A DNA stretch of 64,000 nt from Ga0077555 sp964500805 (GCA_964500805.1 CAZCQH010000012.1:50872-114871), one strand, 5' to 3'. Numbered from the stretch's first letter, positions 16,537 to 25,268 are shown. Made by a program: numbers and translations. The notes: generated from the letters alone by a model not told the origin.

Positions 16537-16625
16537 AGCAATGGGTTTTGCCCGGGTGCGCGCCGTCCAAATGTTGCGAGCCTAAAGGATCGGTTGCATG
16601 CGCATCGACCGCGCTCATTTCTAGG

Positions 16626-16669
16626 AACGTAGACCTAAAGAAAAAACGCTTGAATTTGGGGTCTACGTT
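16626..16669. repeat. Spaced 10-bp inverted repeat
   Basis: AACGTAGACC (16626-16635) and GGTCTACGTT (16660-16669) are perfect reverse complements separated by 24 bases that include AAAGAAAAAA. It could be a two-site operator or the end pair of a small degenerate element. It lies about 90 bp after the SMP-30 gene and far upstream of the next gene. Confidence 0.6.
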
Positions 16670-16920
16670 GCACGCACGTGAGGCTGGCGAGGGGTCATTT
16701 CGAGTGGCTATCCCCCCTCCCTGCCCGCCCCGGAAACGCGCTGGCGTCGATTTTAGCCCATGACAAATCGATTGGGCTGGGTTGGGGGAGGTCCGGAAAC
16801 CAATGGGTGACGAGTGAATTCCGTTCAATTGCGTGGCGCAGCATGTTCTGCGTCCCAGACCCCCAAGGCCGCGTCTTCAGTGCCGGGCTGAAGGGCACTT
16901 TCTTCGCCGGTTCCCCGGAC

Positions 16921-16938
16921 GCGACGCCTTGGCGTCGC
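16921..16938. repeat. REP-like hairpin
   Basis: GCGACGCC (16921-16928) and GGCGTCGC (16931-16938) form a perfect 8-bp stem with a TT loop. Outside it, TTCCCCGGAC and TCCAGGGTCC partly pair as well. The 'CCCGGACGCGACGC...GATCCAGGG' style resembles intergenic palindromic units common in Bradyrhizobium relatives. Confidence 0.55.
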
Positions 16939-17080
16939 GATCCAGGGTCCTTACCGTTTCGAGCGCGCTTCAAAGCCGCGACCGGTCGCAGCTTGGCATC
17001 GCAAGCACTGCCGAGCGAAAAAGGTTCGGCGACACACGGTTGGAGAGAAGTAGTAAGCGCCCGGGGGGAGAGAAGCCATC

Positions 17081-18439
17081 ATGGCCAGCAGCGAGACCGC
17101 ACCTGTTGCCGCCACCATCGCCGAGTTCATCGCGCGGGTGCGCCCGGGCGACTTGCCGGCCAGCGTCCAGCACGAGGCGAAGCGCTCACTGCTGAACTTC
17201 ATCGGCAGTGCGATCGGGACCGGGCGCAACCCGGTGCTCAGCGACATCATCGGGGTGGTGGAGCCGTTCGCAGGACCGCGCACAGCGACGCTCCTCGGGC
17301 GCCGGACGCGGCTCGATCCCTTGGCGGCGGCGTTCGTCAACGCGATCGCGGGCAATACTCTTGCCTATGACGACACGCACCTCGCGACGGTCATCCATCC
17401 AACCGCACCTGTCGCACCGCCATCGCTGGCTCTGGCCGAGACGAAAGAGCAATCAGGCCAGGATATGCTGACGGCTTTCGCACTGGGCGCGGAGATCGAA
17501 TGCCGGATCGGGAACTCGGTGATGCCGGGCCACTACGCGCGCGGCTGGCACATCACGGCGACGTGTGGCGTGTTCGGATCGGCGGTAGCAGCGTCGCATC
17601 TGCTCGCGTTGCCACCTGCGCAAATCGCCAACGCGCTCGGCATCGCGGCGTCGAGCTCCGCCGGCATCGTAGAAAACTTGCCGACCGGCGCGAAGAACGT
17701 CGGCGTCGGCAACGCGGCGCGCGGCGGCCTGTTTGCCGCGATGTTCGCCGCGAAAGGCTTCGACGGGGCACCGCGCGCGATCGAGGGGCCACTTGGCTGG
17801 GCACGAGCTGCGGGCGATACGCCAAAGCTCGACGAGATCACAGGCGGGCTCGGCTCGCGGTGGGAGCTGCTGAAGAACACGTACAAGCCCTACGCGTGCG
17901 GCATCGTCATGCATGCGATCATCGACGCCGCGATCGAGTTGAACGAGCGCCACGCGATCGATCCGGCTACGATCGCATCGGTGACGGTCGCGGGCGACGC
18001 ACTGCTCATGGCGCGCGGCGACAGGCCCGTCAACAACGTGCGCGATGCGCGGATCTCGAATGCGCATTGCGCAGCATGTGGCTTTCTGTGGGGCCGCGCC
18101 GGCATTCCGCAATTCGCCGACGCCTGCGTGAACGCACCGGAGGCCGTGGCCTTGCGCGCCAAGGTGCGCTCCGTGCGCGACGATCGATTGCCGGTCGGTG
18201 CTGCCCGCGTGACGGTTCGCCTGGCCGATGGCGCCGAGCACGAAACGACAGTGATCCACCCGCAGGGCAGCATGGAAAAGCCGCTCAGCGATGCCATGCT
18301 GGAGGAGAAGGTGCGCGAGATGGCGGAGCTGGCGGGCACCGGCCTCGATCCTCGGCGTATCGCAGGAGCCGTCTGGGAGCTCGATCGCGCATCGTCTGTG
18401 GCGACGCTGCTTGCAGCGACGGTGCCGCGCGGCGCATAG
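17081..18439 (+). CDS. MmgE/PrpD family protein
   Basis: The 452-residue protein belongs to the MmgE/PrpD family (2-methylcitrate dehydratase, cis-aconitate decarboxylase, iminodisuccinate epimerase relatives). Visible family segments are NTLAYDDTHLATVIHPTAPV (about 88-107, the DDTH active-site stretch), the helical region LTAFALGAEIECRIGN, and KPYACGIVMHAIIDAAIEL (about 268-286). Members act on hydroxy-di- or tricarboxylates by dehydration, decarboxylation or epimerisation. This one has no prpB or prpC neighbour, so methylcitrate-cycle function is not implied. The next gene, a beta-hydroxyacid dehydrogenase, is 168 bp downstream on the same strand. Exact substrate unknown. Confidence 0.88.
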   Translation: MASSETAPVAATIAEFIARVRPGDLPASVQHEAKRSLLNFIGSAIGTGRNPVLSDIIGVVEPFAGPRTATLLGRRTRLDPLAAAFVNAIAGNTLAYDDTHLATVIHPTAPVAPPSLALAETKEQSGQDMLTAFALGAEIECRIGNSVMPGHYARGWHITATCGVFGSAVAASHLLALPPAQIANALGIAASSSAGIVENLPTGAKNVGVGNAARGGLFAAMFAAKGFDGAPRAIEGPLGWARAAGDTPKLDEITGGLGSRWELLKNTYKPYACGIVMHAIIDAAIELNERHAIDPATIASVTVAGDALLMARGDRPVNNVRDARISNAHCAACGFLWGRAGIPQFADACVNAPEAVALRAKVRSVRDDRLPVGAARVTVRLADGAEHETTVIHPQGSMEKPLSDAMLEEKVREMAELAGTGLDPRRIAGAVWELDRASSVATLLAATVPRGA

Positions 18440-18607
18440 GCCGCGATTCGCTCGCACATAGGATGCCGGGTGGACTGGTCGGCCCTGGCGCTTCGCAACG
18501 CCTTGACTCGCATTTGACGCCGTACTCAATGTCACCCGTACATGGCCAAGCTGACTGATTTCACGAGCGGCCGCCGCCGGACGTTGCATGAGAGGACAAG
18601 CGCAGAC

Positions 18608-19501
18608 ATGGCAAAGATCGGATTCATCGGCCTCGGCAACATGGGCCTCCCCATGGCGGGAAACCTCGTGAAGAAGGGTCATGATGTCAAAGGCTTCGAC
18701 ATCATGGAGGACAACCTCTCGAAAGCCGCGCAGGCCGGCGTCAAGAAGGTCGCGAGTGCCGCCGAGGCCGCTAAGGGCGTCGAGTTCGTCGTCGTCATGG
18801 TGCCGACGGGCAAGGAAACATTGCAGGTGATGGAAAGCTCAGGCGTGCTGCAGGCGGCAAAGCAGGGCACGCTTTTCATCGATGCTTCCACCATCGACGT
18901 GGCGTCCGCGAAAAAAGCCCACGAGCTCGCGGCGCAGGCCGGCATGCAGTTCATCGATGCGCCCGTCTCAGGCGGCACCATGGGGGCGCAGAACGCGACG
19001 CTCACTTTCATGTGCGGCGGCACGACGGAAGCCTTCGCCAAGGCCGAAGCCGTGCTCGGCGGCATGGGCAAGAAGCTCGTCCACTGCGGCGATGCCGGCA
19101 TGGGTCAGGTGGCCAAGATCTGCAACAACATGATGATGGCCATTTGCATGTTCGGCGTATGCGAAGGCTTCGCGCTGGCGGAGAAGCTCGGCCTTTCGCA
19201 TCAGACGCTGTTCGACGTGGTCTCGACCTCAACCGGCAACTCGTTTGCGCTCTCGGGCTACTGCCCAGTGCCGGGCCCAGTGCCGACGACGCCGGCCAAC
19301 CGGGACTACGCGCCAGGCTTCATGACCAAGCTGATGGTCAAGGACCTCGCGCTCGCACAACAAGCGTCGCTGGAGGCGGGCGTCTCCACGCATATGGGTG
19401 CGCAGGCGCTGGCGCAATTGCGCCTTTACATGAACATGGTCGAGGGCGCCGCCGAGAAGGATTTCTCGAGCGTCATGAACTTTGTGCGCGGCAAGGTGTG
19501 A
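18608..19501 (+). CDS. mmsB: 3-hydroxyisobutyrate dehydrogenase-like beta-hydroxyacid dehydrogenase
   Basis: The 297-residue NAD(P)-dependent enzyme has GFIGLGNMGLPMAGNLVKKG (5-24), the substrate-binding DAPVSGGTMGA (about 118-128), and the catalytic lysine in GMGQVAKICNNM (about 166-177). The C-terminal dimerisation helices end with AAEKDFSSVMNFVRG. This pattern is closest to 3-hydroxyisobutyrate dehydrogenase of valine catabolism, although tartronate-semialdehyde reductase-like functions share the fold. ATG 18608 was selected over the upstream in-frame start at 18542 because it gives the usual MAKIGFIGLG start with GAGAGGA upstream. No mmsA is seen next to it. Confidence 0.85.
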   Translation: MAKIGFIGLGNMGLPMAGNLVKKGHDVKGFDIMEDNLSKAAQAGVKKVASAAEAAKGVEFVVVMVPTGKETLQVMESSGVLQAAKQGTLFIDASTIDVASAKKAHELAAQAGMQFIDAPVSGGTMGAQNATLTFMCGGTTEAFAKAEAVLGGMGKKLVHCGDAGMGQVAKICNNMMMAICMFGVCEGFALAEKLGLSHQTLFDVVSTSTGNSFALSGYCPVPGPVPTTPANRDYAPGFMTKLMVKDLALAQQASLEAGVSTHMGAQALAQLRLYMNMVEGAAEKDFSSVMNFVRGKV

Positions 19502-19517
19502 TCGGTCTGCGTGCCGA

Positions 19518-19841
19518 TCAGTCGCCATCGCTGCCGTCGGTGTCCCAGGAACTGGAGTGCGTCTCGCCCCCGCTCCGAAGCGCATCGATGATGCCGAAAT
19601 AGCAGGCCAGTGCATGGATCGAGACCATGCTCGCAATCATGCCGAGCATGAGTAAGGCACGCGCCTCATCGCGTGAAAGGCTATCGATCGAGCTCGACCA
19701 CGACCAGAGCATGATCGCCGCGACCAGCAAGCCGAGACCCGCGGTGACCAGCCGGGACACCGGACGAGATGGCGCTTCGAGTGCGACCGCGTGGCCGGGC
19801 TGGCGCTTGCGTAGGCGTCCCGATGACCGCGTGCGTGACAT
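19518..19841 (-). CDS. Small two-helix membrane protein of unknown function
   Basis: This 107-residue protein begins at ATG 19841 behind a GAGGGGGG Shine-Dalgarno. A basic N-terminus (SRTRSSGRLRKRQ) is followed by two hydrophobic segments, LVTAGLGLLVAAIMLW (about 34-49) and ALLMLGMIASMVSIHALACY (about 62-81), and an acidic Ser/Asp tail. It probably has both termini in the cytosol. I recognise no family. It converges on mmsB with only 16 bp between stops and reads toward it from its own promoter region at 19842-20003. Confidence 0.6.
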   Translation of the reverse strand: MSRTRSSGRLRKRQPGHAVALEAPSRPVSRLVTAGLGLLVAAIMLWSWSSSIDSLSRDEARALLMLGMIASMVSIHALACYFGIIDALRSGGETHSSSWDTDGSDGD

Positions 19842-20003
19842 GAAATGACCCCCCTCTTCTGTTCGGTAGCAGGGAGGATTGCCAGCAGAATCCTTCCGAG
19901 GTCTGAAGACTCGACCAGAAGATCTCGGATAGAGTGAGCAATGCATTGACGCCCGTGCAATACTGGCACGGGGTGTCACGAGCCCGCTGCCAGAGAATCG
20001 ATC

Positions 20004-20609
20004 ATGCCCATCATCACCTATTACCTGACCCTCAACAGCCCGTGGTCATACCTCGGCAGCGCCAAGCTCGCCGAGATTGCGAGCCGCTACGGCCACGCCG
20101 TTGACGTCCGGCCGGTGAAGTTCGGTGTCATCTTCCCGCAAACCGGCGGCCTGCCGCTGCCGAAGCGCGCGCCGGCCCGGCAAGCCTACCGGCTGATGGA
20201 GTTGAAGCGCTGGCGTGAGGTGCGTGGATTGCCGATCACCATCCAGCCCAAGCATTTCCCGTCGGACGAGACGGCCGGCACGCGCCTGCTGATTGCTGCC
20301 CGTCTGCAGGGCCGCGACGCGCACACACTCGCCACCGAGTTGGGCCGTGCCATTTGGGAGCGCGAGGAGAACCTGGGCGAGTGGGGGGTGATCGAAGCCG
20401 CTGCCAAGCGCGCCGGCCTCGACGCCAATGCCATCCGCAAAGCCGGACCGACCGATGCGGAGCTCGACAGGATCCACGATGATGATACGGCGGAAGCCCT
20501 CGCCAAGGGCGTTTTCGGCGCGCCCACTTACTATCTCGCGTCCGGCGAGTTCTTCTGGGGGCAGGATCGCCTCGAGTTGCTGGAGCGCGAGCTGAAGAGG
20601 TCGGCTTGA
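20004..20609 (+). CDS. 2-hydroxychromene-2-carboxylate isomerase-like (DsbA/kappa-GST fold)
   Basis: The 201-residue thioredoxin-fold protein has TLNSPWSYLGSAKL at the position of the CxxC motif of DsbA; the Ser in NSPWSYL is the glutathione-activating residue in HCCA isomerase and kappa GSTs. The conserved GVFGAPTYYL cis-proline segment and the final WGQDRLELLEREL helix are present. HCCA isomerase works in naphthalene-type degradation, but most chromosomal homologues are general glutathione-dependent isomerases or transferases. The gene stands alone, between a membrane-protein gene and a convergent VOC gene. The fold is certain; substrate is not. Confidence 0.88.
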   Translation: MPIITYYLTLNSPWSYLGSAKLAEIASRYGHAVDVRPVKFGVIFPQTGGLPLPKRAPARQAYRLMELKRWREVRGLPITIQPKHFPSDETAGTRLLIAARLQGRDAHTLATELGRAIWEREENLGEWGVIEAAAKRAGLDANAIRKAGPTDAELDRIHDDDTAEALAKGVFGAPTYYLASGEFFWGQDRLELLERELKRSA

Positions 20610-20705
20610 GACGCGATCGCGCTCGCGTACGCCTGCTTTTCGCCCTGACCGGTTGATCGTCGGATGGCCCTGGGTGTCGATTGGACTTGATCGAACGGCG
20701 GCACA

Positions 20706-21266
20706 TCACAGCCCGTCAACCGTAGGCGACCGGCGTTTCACCAGCGCGGCGATTGCATCGGCCAGATGCGCGTCCGTGATGTTTTTGGCTCCTGCCTTGA
20801 CGCGAATGAGATGGGCTTCGCGAAGCACGTCGGTATGCGTTGCGCCCGCTGGCGGATCGAACTTGTAGCAGGCCAGCTCGAGGAGCTGCCCCAAGGGATC
20901 GCGGAAATAGATCGAATCCATGAAGCCGCGATCGATCTCTCCTGAGCTTGCAAATCCGGCGTCCTTCAGCCGCTGCACCGCCCCGGTGTACGTCGCGCGC
21001 GAAACTGAAAAAGCCAGGTGATGCAAATTGCCGATTCCACTTGGGTTTGGTCGCGCATCGCGCGGCAGGTCTTCGCGTGTGAAGACCGTGATCAGCCGGC
21101 CGTCACCCGGATCGAAATAGAGATGGTTCACCTCTGGCTGGTCGAGGTTTGGCTGCTCGAACACCAGCGGCATCCCCAAAATTCCTTGCCAGAAGTCGAT
21201 CGACGTCTGCCGGTCGGCGCCGTTGAATGTGATGTGATGCACCCCTTGCGCTTGAACGACGGTCAT
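20706..21266 (-). CDS. VOC (vicinal oxygen chelate) family protein
   Basis: The 186-residue protein is glyoxalase/bleomycin-resistance/dioxygenase-like. The first beta-alpha-beta-beta-beta module starts GVHHITFNGADRQTSIDFWQ, with a likely metal His at 10-11; the second starts NLHHLAFSVSRATYTGAV, and the final GQLLELACYKF supplies the metal-ligand Glu. After residue 140 there is an extra tail (ATHTDVLREAHLIRVKAGA...) unlike simple glyoxalases, which suggests a ring-cleaving dioxygenase or lactoylglutathione-lyase-like subgroup. It is transcribed away from trxB. The reaction cannot be assigned. Confidence 0.85.
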   Translation of the reverse strand: MTVVQAQGVHHITFNGADRQTSIDFWQGILGMPLVFEQPNLDQPEVNHLYFDPGDGRLITVFTREDLPRDARPNPSGIGNLHHLAFSVSRATYTGAVQRLKDAGFASSGEIDRGFMDSIYFRDPLGQLLELACYKFDPPAGATHTDVLREAHLIRVKAGAKNITDAHLADAIAALVKRRSPTVDGL

Positions 21267-21449
21267 GACGATATTCCTTATCCGGTGGAGCCGTATGTGG
21301 CCCTGAGATAGGTCTGGCCCGGCAATAAATCACCCTGCGGCCTGTATAAGTACGGACAACCCGCTTGCATGACCCGCGGTTCAAGGGTATGCACATCCCG
21401 CATAGCTGCGTCACGGGAACTGGCGCGACCTACTCTGGAAATGCAACCC

Positions 21450-22415
21450 ATGTCCTCGCAAAAGCACGCCCATGTCTTGATCCTTGGATCCGGACCCGCC
21501 GGCTACACCGCTGCAATCTACGCCGCACGCGCCATGCTGAAGCCGGTCATGATCCAGGGAATTCAGCCCGGCGGTCAGCTCACGATCACGACCGATGTCG
21601 AGAACTATCCTGGCTTCGCCAAGGTGATCCAGGGGCCGTGGCTGATGGAGGAGATGCGCGGCCAAGCCGAGCACGTCGGCACCGAGATCGTGATGGACCA
21701 CGTCTCGAAGGTCGATCTCAAGGTTCGCCCGTTCCGTCTCGAGTGCGACTCAGGCGATGTCTACACGTGCGACGCCCTGATCATTTGCACCGGTGCGCAG
21801 GCGCGCTGGCTCGGCACCCCCAGCGAGGAGCACTTCAAGGGCTACGGCGTGTCAGCGTGCGCGACGTGCGACGGCTTCTTCTACAAAGGCAAGGATGTCG
21901 TGCTGGTCGGAGGCGGCAACACAGCCGTCGAGGAAGCTATTTTCCTCACCAACTTTGCGCGCAAGGTCACGATCGTCCATCGGCGGGACAGCTTCCGCGC
22001 CGAGAAGATCATGCAGGAGCGGCTGTTCAAGAACCCGAAGATCGAGGTCGTCTGGGACAGCGTGATCGAAGAGATCGTCGGCACCGACGACCCAAAGACC
22101 GTGACCGGCGTGAGGCTCAGGAACGTCAAGACGGGAAAGATCACCGATCAGGCTTGCAGCGGCGTCTTCATCGCCATCGGGCATGCGCCGGCGACCGAGC
22201 TGTTCAACGGTCAGCTCGAGATGAAGGCATCCGGCTATCTGATCACCAAGCCAGACTCTACGGCAACGTCGATACCGGGCGTCTATGCAGCCGGTGACGT
22301 CAAGGACGATACCTATCGACAGGCGGTCACAGCCGCCGGCATGGGCTGCATGGCCGCACTCGAAGCCGAGAAGTACCTGGCAGCTCGAGCTGAGACTTCA
22401 CAAGCCGCTGAATAA
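21450..22415 (+). CDS. trxB: Thioredoxin reductase
   Basis: The 321-residue FAD/NADPH enzyme reduces thioredoxin in the cytosol. FAD-binding GSGPAG is at 13-18, the redox-active CATC at 137-140, the NADPH motif GGGNTA at 154-159, HRRDSFRAEK just after, and GVYAAGDVKDDTYRQ near the C-terminus. ATG 21450 gives the MSSQKHAHVLILGSGPAG start; ATG 21441 is in frame with no better ribosome site. The next gene is a LysR regulator 29 bp downstream, a pair widespread in Hyphomicrobiales. Confidence 0.96.
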   Translation: MSSQKHAHVLILGSGPAGYTAAIYAARAMLKPVMIQGIQPGGQLTITTDVENYPGFAKVIQGPWLMEEMRGQAEHVGTEIVMDHVSKVDLKVRPFRLECDSGDVYTCDALIICTGAQARWLGTPSEEHFKGYGVSACATCDGFFYKGKDVVLVGGGNTAVEEAIFLTNFARKVTIVHRRDSFRAEKIMQERLFKNPKIEVVWDSVIEEIVGTDDPKTVTGVRLRNVKTGKITDQACSGVFIAIGHAPATELFNGQLEMKASGYLITKPDSTATSIPGVYAAGDVKDDTYRQAVTAAGMGCMAALEAEKYLAARAETSQAAE

Positions 22416-22444
22416 TCTCCAATTCCCGCGATCGAAGGCAAGTT

Positions 22445-23341
22445 GTGACCATGGACTGGGACAAGCTTCGGATCTTTCACGCGGCCGCTGAGGCCGGAAG
22501 TTTCACTCATGCCGGCGAAGGACTTCGGATGAGCCAATCGGCGGTCAGCCGGCAGGTCTCATCTCTCGAAAAGGACCTCGGCATATCGCTGTTCCACCGG
22601 CATGCGCGAGGCCTGGTGCTCACCGAGCAGGGTGAGCTGCTCTTCCGCACCGCAAGCGACGTGCTCAACAAGCTGCAAACCGCAGAAACGTTGCTTTCGG
22701 ATTCGACGACGAAGCCAGCCGGCGATTTGCGCATCACCTCTTCTGTCAGCCTTGGCTCAGTGTGGGTGACGCAGCGCATTCGTGAGTTCATCGAGGTCTA
22801 TCCGGAGATCCGGATCGAACTCATCTTGAACGACGAGCCGGTCGATCTGTCGATGCGCGTTGCCGATGTTGCGATCTGGGCCCGCGAGCCCCATCAGAGC
22901 GACCTGATCCGCCGGCCGCTGTTCACGATGCAAGTGCACGCCTTTGCATCGGCGAGCTACATCCGCAAGTTCGGCGCCCCACAAGCCGTGCAAGATCTCG
23001 ACAAGCACAGGCTGGTGTCCTACATCGGCAACCCGCCGCCGCATTTGGCCACGATCAATCAGTTGGAGACGCTCGGGCGCGATGGTCGCGACCGGCGACA
23101 GCCGGCCTTCCGGGCGAACACGGTGCTCGCGCTTAAGTATGCCATCCGCGGTGGCATCGGGATCGGTCTCATTCCCGATTATCTGACGGAAGAGGTCGAA
23201 GATCTCGTGCCCGTGCTGCGCGACGTCGCGATGCCGAAGCTGCCCGTCTATTTCGTTTTTCCGGAGGAGCTCAAGACCGCGAAGAAGGTCCAGGTTTTCC
23301 GGGACTTTCTCGTTTCGAAAGCGCGTCAGTGGAAGTATTGA
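22445..23341 (+). CDS. LysR-family transcriptional regulator
   Basis: The 298-residue protein has an N-terminal winged HTH (MDWDKLRIFHAAAEAGSFTHAG, then LRMSQSAVSRQVSSLEKDLG) and a LysR substrate-binding domain from about residue 90 to 290. The GTG at 22445 has AAGG 6 bases upstream; ATG 22451 starts at the usual MDWDKL sequence and is equally possible. It lies 29 bp after trxB in the same direction, so it is probably cotranscribed with it. This trxB-linked LysR is conserved in the order, but I know of no firmly established target. A hairpin and a rho-independent terminator follow it. Confidence 0.9.
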   Translation: MTMDWDKLRIFHAAAEAGSFTHAGEGLRMSQSAVSRQVSSLEKDLGISLFHRHARGLVLTEQGELLFRTASDVLNKLQTAETLLSDSTTKPAGDLRITSSVSLGSVWVTQRIREFIEVYPEIRIELILNDEPVDLSMRVADVAIWAREPHQSDLIRRPLFTMQVHAFASASYIRKFGAPQAVQDLDKHRLVSYIGNPPPHLATINQLETLGRDGRDRRQPAFRANTVLALKYAIRGGIGIGLIPDYLTEEVEDLVPVLRDVAMPKLPVYFVFPEELKTAKKVQVFRDFLVSKARQWKY

Positions 23342-23370
23342 AAGCGCAGCAACCTCGGATAGCTGAAGGT

Positions 23371-23389
23371 CATGCGAAGTGCGCATGAC
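23371..23389. repeat. Hairpin downstream of the LysR gene
   Basis: TCATGCG and CGCATGA form a 7-bp perfect inverted repeat around a 5-base loop about 30 bp after the LysR stop. A second small hairpin (CCCGATC at 23496-23502 with GATCGGG at 23507-23513) lies further on. Neither has a T-tract of its own. They may aid 3'-end formation. Confidence 0.4.
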
Positions 23390-23521
23390 AAACATGCATA
23401 GCACCAGATTGCTGCGGTGCATCTTCAATGCGAAAAGACTCGCAGCTGTGACGGACAGCTGATGAAGGCCGTACCCTCCCTTTGACGCCTTCAGCCCGAT
23501 CTCAGGATCGGGTGACGACCT

Positions 23522-23554
23522 AAAAGCCGGGCCTCGCGCTCGGCTTTTCTTTTT
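23522..23554 (+). terminator. Rho-independent terminator
   Basis: AAAAGCCG (23522-23529) pairs with CGGCTTTT (23541-23548) around an 11-base GC-rich loop and is followed by CTTTTTC. It ends the trxB-LysR transcript some 180 bp after the LysR stop. Confidence 0.85.
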
Positions 23555-23647
23555 CGCATTCGGGTTTTGCTGCGCGATGCACCGCGCCGCGATTGTTTCA
23601 AAAAGACGCGAGCCTTTAGCACATCATTAATTCGCTTACCCGATAGT

Positions 23648-23664
23648 TGATCGAAGTTCGATCA
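23648..23664. promoter_or_regulatory. 17-bp operator-like palindrome upstream of the PilZ gene
   Basis: TGATCGAA (23648-23655) and TTCGATCA (23657-23664) are perfect 8-bp arms around one base, ending 17 bp before the PilZ ATG. It overlaps the expected leader or promoter region (TTAATTCGCTTACC lies just upstream), so it could be a repressor site or a 5'-UTR hairpin. Confidence 0.5.
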
Positions 23665-23681
23665 GCCAAGGTGTCTCGTTC

Positions 23682-24311
23682 ATGGCCATTCCGTCCGCGC
23701 CGCTGTCTCAGCGGGCCCAAGCGATTGCAGGTCGCATTACGCCTGATCGTCGTCGTCACAAGCGCGTTCCGATGACGCTGCTCGGACGCTTCATGCGCGC
23801 GAATCGCCAAGAGTACCCTTGCAAGCTTCTGGACATTTCGGTGGGCGGAGCGGCGATGATGTCGCCCGTGACTGTCGAGCTCGGTGAGCGAATCGTCGCT
23901 TACTTCGATGTGCTGGGCGGTGTGGAAGGCCAGGTCGTCCGCAACTTCGAAGGTGGATTTGCCCTCGAATTCACTGCGACGCGGCACCGGCGCGAGAAGC
24001 TGGCGGCTCAGCTCACCTGGTTGATCAACGCCAACAAGGTGCCCGGCCTCGAACAACGCCGGCATGAGCGGGTCATCCCAAAGAATGCAGCCTCGACCCT
24101 CAAGATCGGGGAGGCCGAGCCGGTGCCGGTTCAAGTGCTCGATGTGTCCATTTCGGGTGCGTCAGTCGCCATCAAGAACCCGCCCCCGGTCGGAACCGAC
24201 GTCGTTCTCGGCAAGCTGCGCGGGCGCATCGTTCGGCATCACGATCAGGGCGTCGGCATCGAGTTTCTCGACATTCAGGCACCAACCGCACTGAGGCGGT
24301 ACTTCGGCTGA
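23682..24311 (+). CDS. Tandem PilZ-domain protein (c-di-GMP receptor)
   Basis: The 209-residue cytosolic protein consists of two PilZ domains. The first has the RxxxR c-di-GMP-binding motif in RRRHKRVPM (about 23-31) and the D/NxSxxG motif as LDISVGGAAM. The second repeats this as RRHERVIPK (about 126-134) and LDVSISGASV, in which the last Gly position is retained. Both copies therefore look competent to bind cyclic di-GMP. It probably passes the second messenger to an unidentified partner controlling envelope or motility functions. The next gene, a C93 cysteine peptidase, is on the same strand 177 bp on. A palindrome lies just before the start. Confidence 0.88.
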   Translation: MAIPSAPLSQRAQAIAGRITPDRRRHKRVPMTLLGRFMRANRQEYPCKLLDISVGGAAMMSPVTVELGERIVAYFDVLGGVEGQVVRNFEGGFALEFTATRHRREKLAAQLTWLINANKVPGLEQRRHERVIPKNAASTLKIGEAEPVPVQVLDVSISGASVAIKNPPPVGTDVVLGKLRGRIVRHHDQGVGIEFLDIQAPTALRRYFG

Positions 24312-24488
24312 CGCCACCCCCCTTTGGGCGGTGACGGGTCTCGCGCGGGCAGGCTTACCAAGTCGTTTCGCGGAACAGGAAAGGTTTACCCGAAGGCGTT
24401 CCAAGTTTTCCGAAAATGGATGGGCCGCGCTTCAGGGGACCCAAAAGCTTTCCTGCTAATCGTTGCAGCAAGGAGATGGTTTCGTGTC

Positions 24489-25133
24489 ATGCGGCTAGTG
24501 TTGGGTGCAGTTTTGACCGGAGTGCTGCTGTCGCTGCCACACGCGGCAACAGCCGACTCGTCTCGCGTATTCAGCGGACAGGATCGCGCAAGCTCCTTCA
24601 TGCGCGTTTATGGTTCGACGCTGCCGCCGTACGGCTTCATCCGCTTCTGCGAAAGTAATTCATCGGAATGCCGGCAAGGTCCGATGACCGAGGCGCGGTT
24701 CGATGCCTCTCGTGATCGCCTCAAGGAACTCGACACCATCAACCGCCACGTCAACAAGATCATCGAGCCCACGACCGACATGGAGCTTTACGGCGAAGTC
24801 GAGCGCTGGACCATCCCCACCACCAAAGGCGACTGCGAGGACTACGCCCTCTTGAAGCGCAAAATGCTCATAGAGCGCGGTTGGCCGATTTCCTCGCTCC
24901 TGATGACGGTCGTCCGCGACGAGAAGGGCGAAGGCCACGCTGTGCTGACGGCCCGGACGGCGCAAGGTGATTTCATTCTCGACAACAAGACTGATGAAAT
25001 CCGCGCCTGGAACAAGGTCGTCTACACCTACGTCATGCGCCAGTCGTACATCGATCCCCGCGTGTGGGTCTCGCTCGACCCCAAGGATGCGACCTCCCCC
25101 AGCCTGCTCTCCGGCGTGAGGTCACAACGATAA
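24489..25133 (+). CDS. Transglutaminase-like cysteine peptidase (BTLCP, peptidase C93)
   Basis: The 214-residue exported protein has a signal peptide of about 22 residues (MRLVLGAVLTGVLLSLPHAATA) and the bacterial transglutaminase-like cysteine protease core: catalytic Cys116 in TTKGDCEDYALLKRKML, His150 in GEGHAVLTART, and Asp165 in FILDNKTDE. The family includes LapG, which cleaves large adhesins in the periplasm under c-di-GMP control, but Hyphomicrobiales carry many stand-alone members with unknown substrates. ATG 24489 was chosen because it yields a proper signal peptide, with AAGGAG upstream. A strong terminator follows at 25235. Proximity to a PilZ gene is suggestive only. Confidence 0.9.
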   Translation: MRLVLGAVLTGVLLSLPHAATADSSRVFSGQDRASSFMRVYGSTLPPYGFIRFCESNSSECRQGPMTEARFDASRDRLKELDTINRHVNKIIEPTTDMELYGEVERWTIPTTKGDCEDYALLKRKMLIERGWPISSLLMTVVRDEKGEGHAVLTARTAQGDFILDNKTDEIRAWNKVVYTYVMRQSYIDPRVWVSLDPKDATSPSLLSGVRSQR

Positions 25134-25234
25134 GACAGCGCAACCGGTTATCCCAACGGGTTTGGCCAAAATCGATCTGAGGCTCGGGCTTGACCCTGCC
25201 ATCCCCCCGGCAAAACATCCGGGCCTCGCACCTA

Positions 25235-25268
25235 GCCGGCCTCGTCCCCCGAGGCCGGCTTCTTTTTT
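25235..25268 (+). terminator. Rho-independent terminator
   Basis: GCCGGCCTCG (25235-25244) pairs perfectly with CGAGGCCGGC (25250-25259) around TCCCC and is followed by TTCTTTTTT. It lies about 100 bp after the C93 peptidase stop and closes that transcript. Confidence 0.92.

Larger units (their letters stand above)
16537..17080. other. 544-bp non-coding stretch with two inverted repeats
   Basis: No convincing gene is present; the open frames here have no recognisable domains. The stretch holds a spaced 10-bp inverted repeat (16626-16669) and a REP-like hairpin (16921-16938), listed separately. It precedes MmgE/PrpD. Confidence 0.7.
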
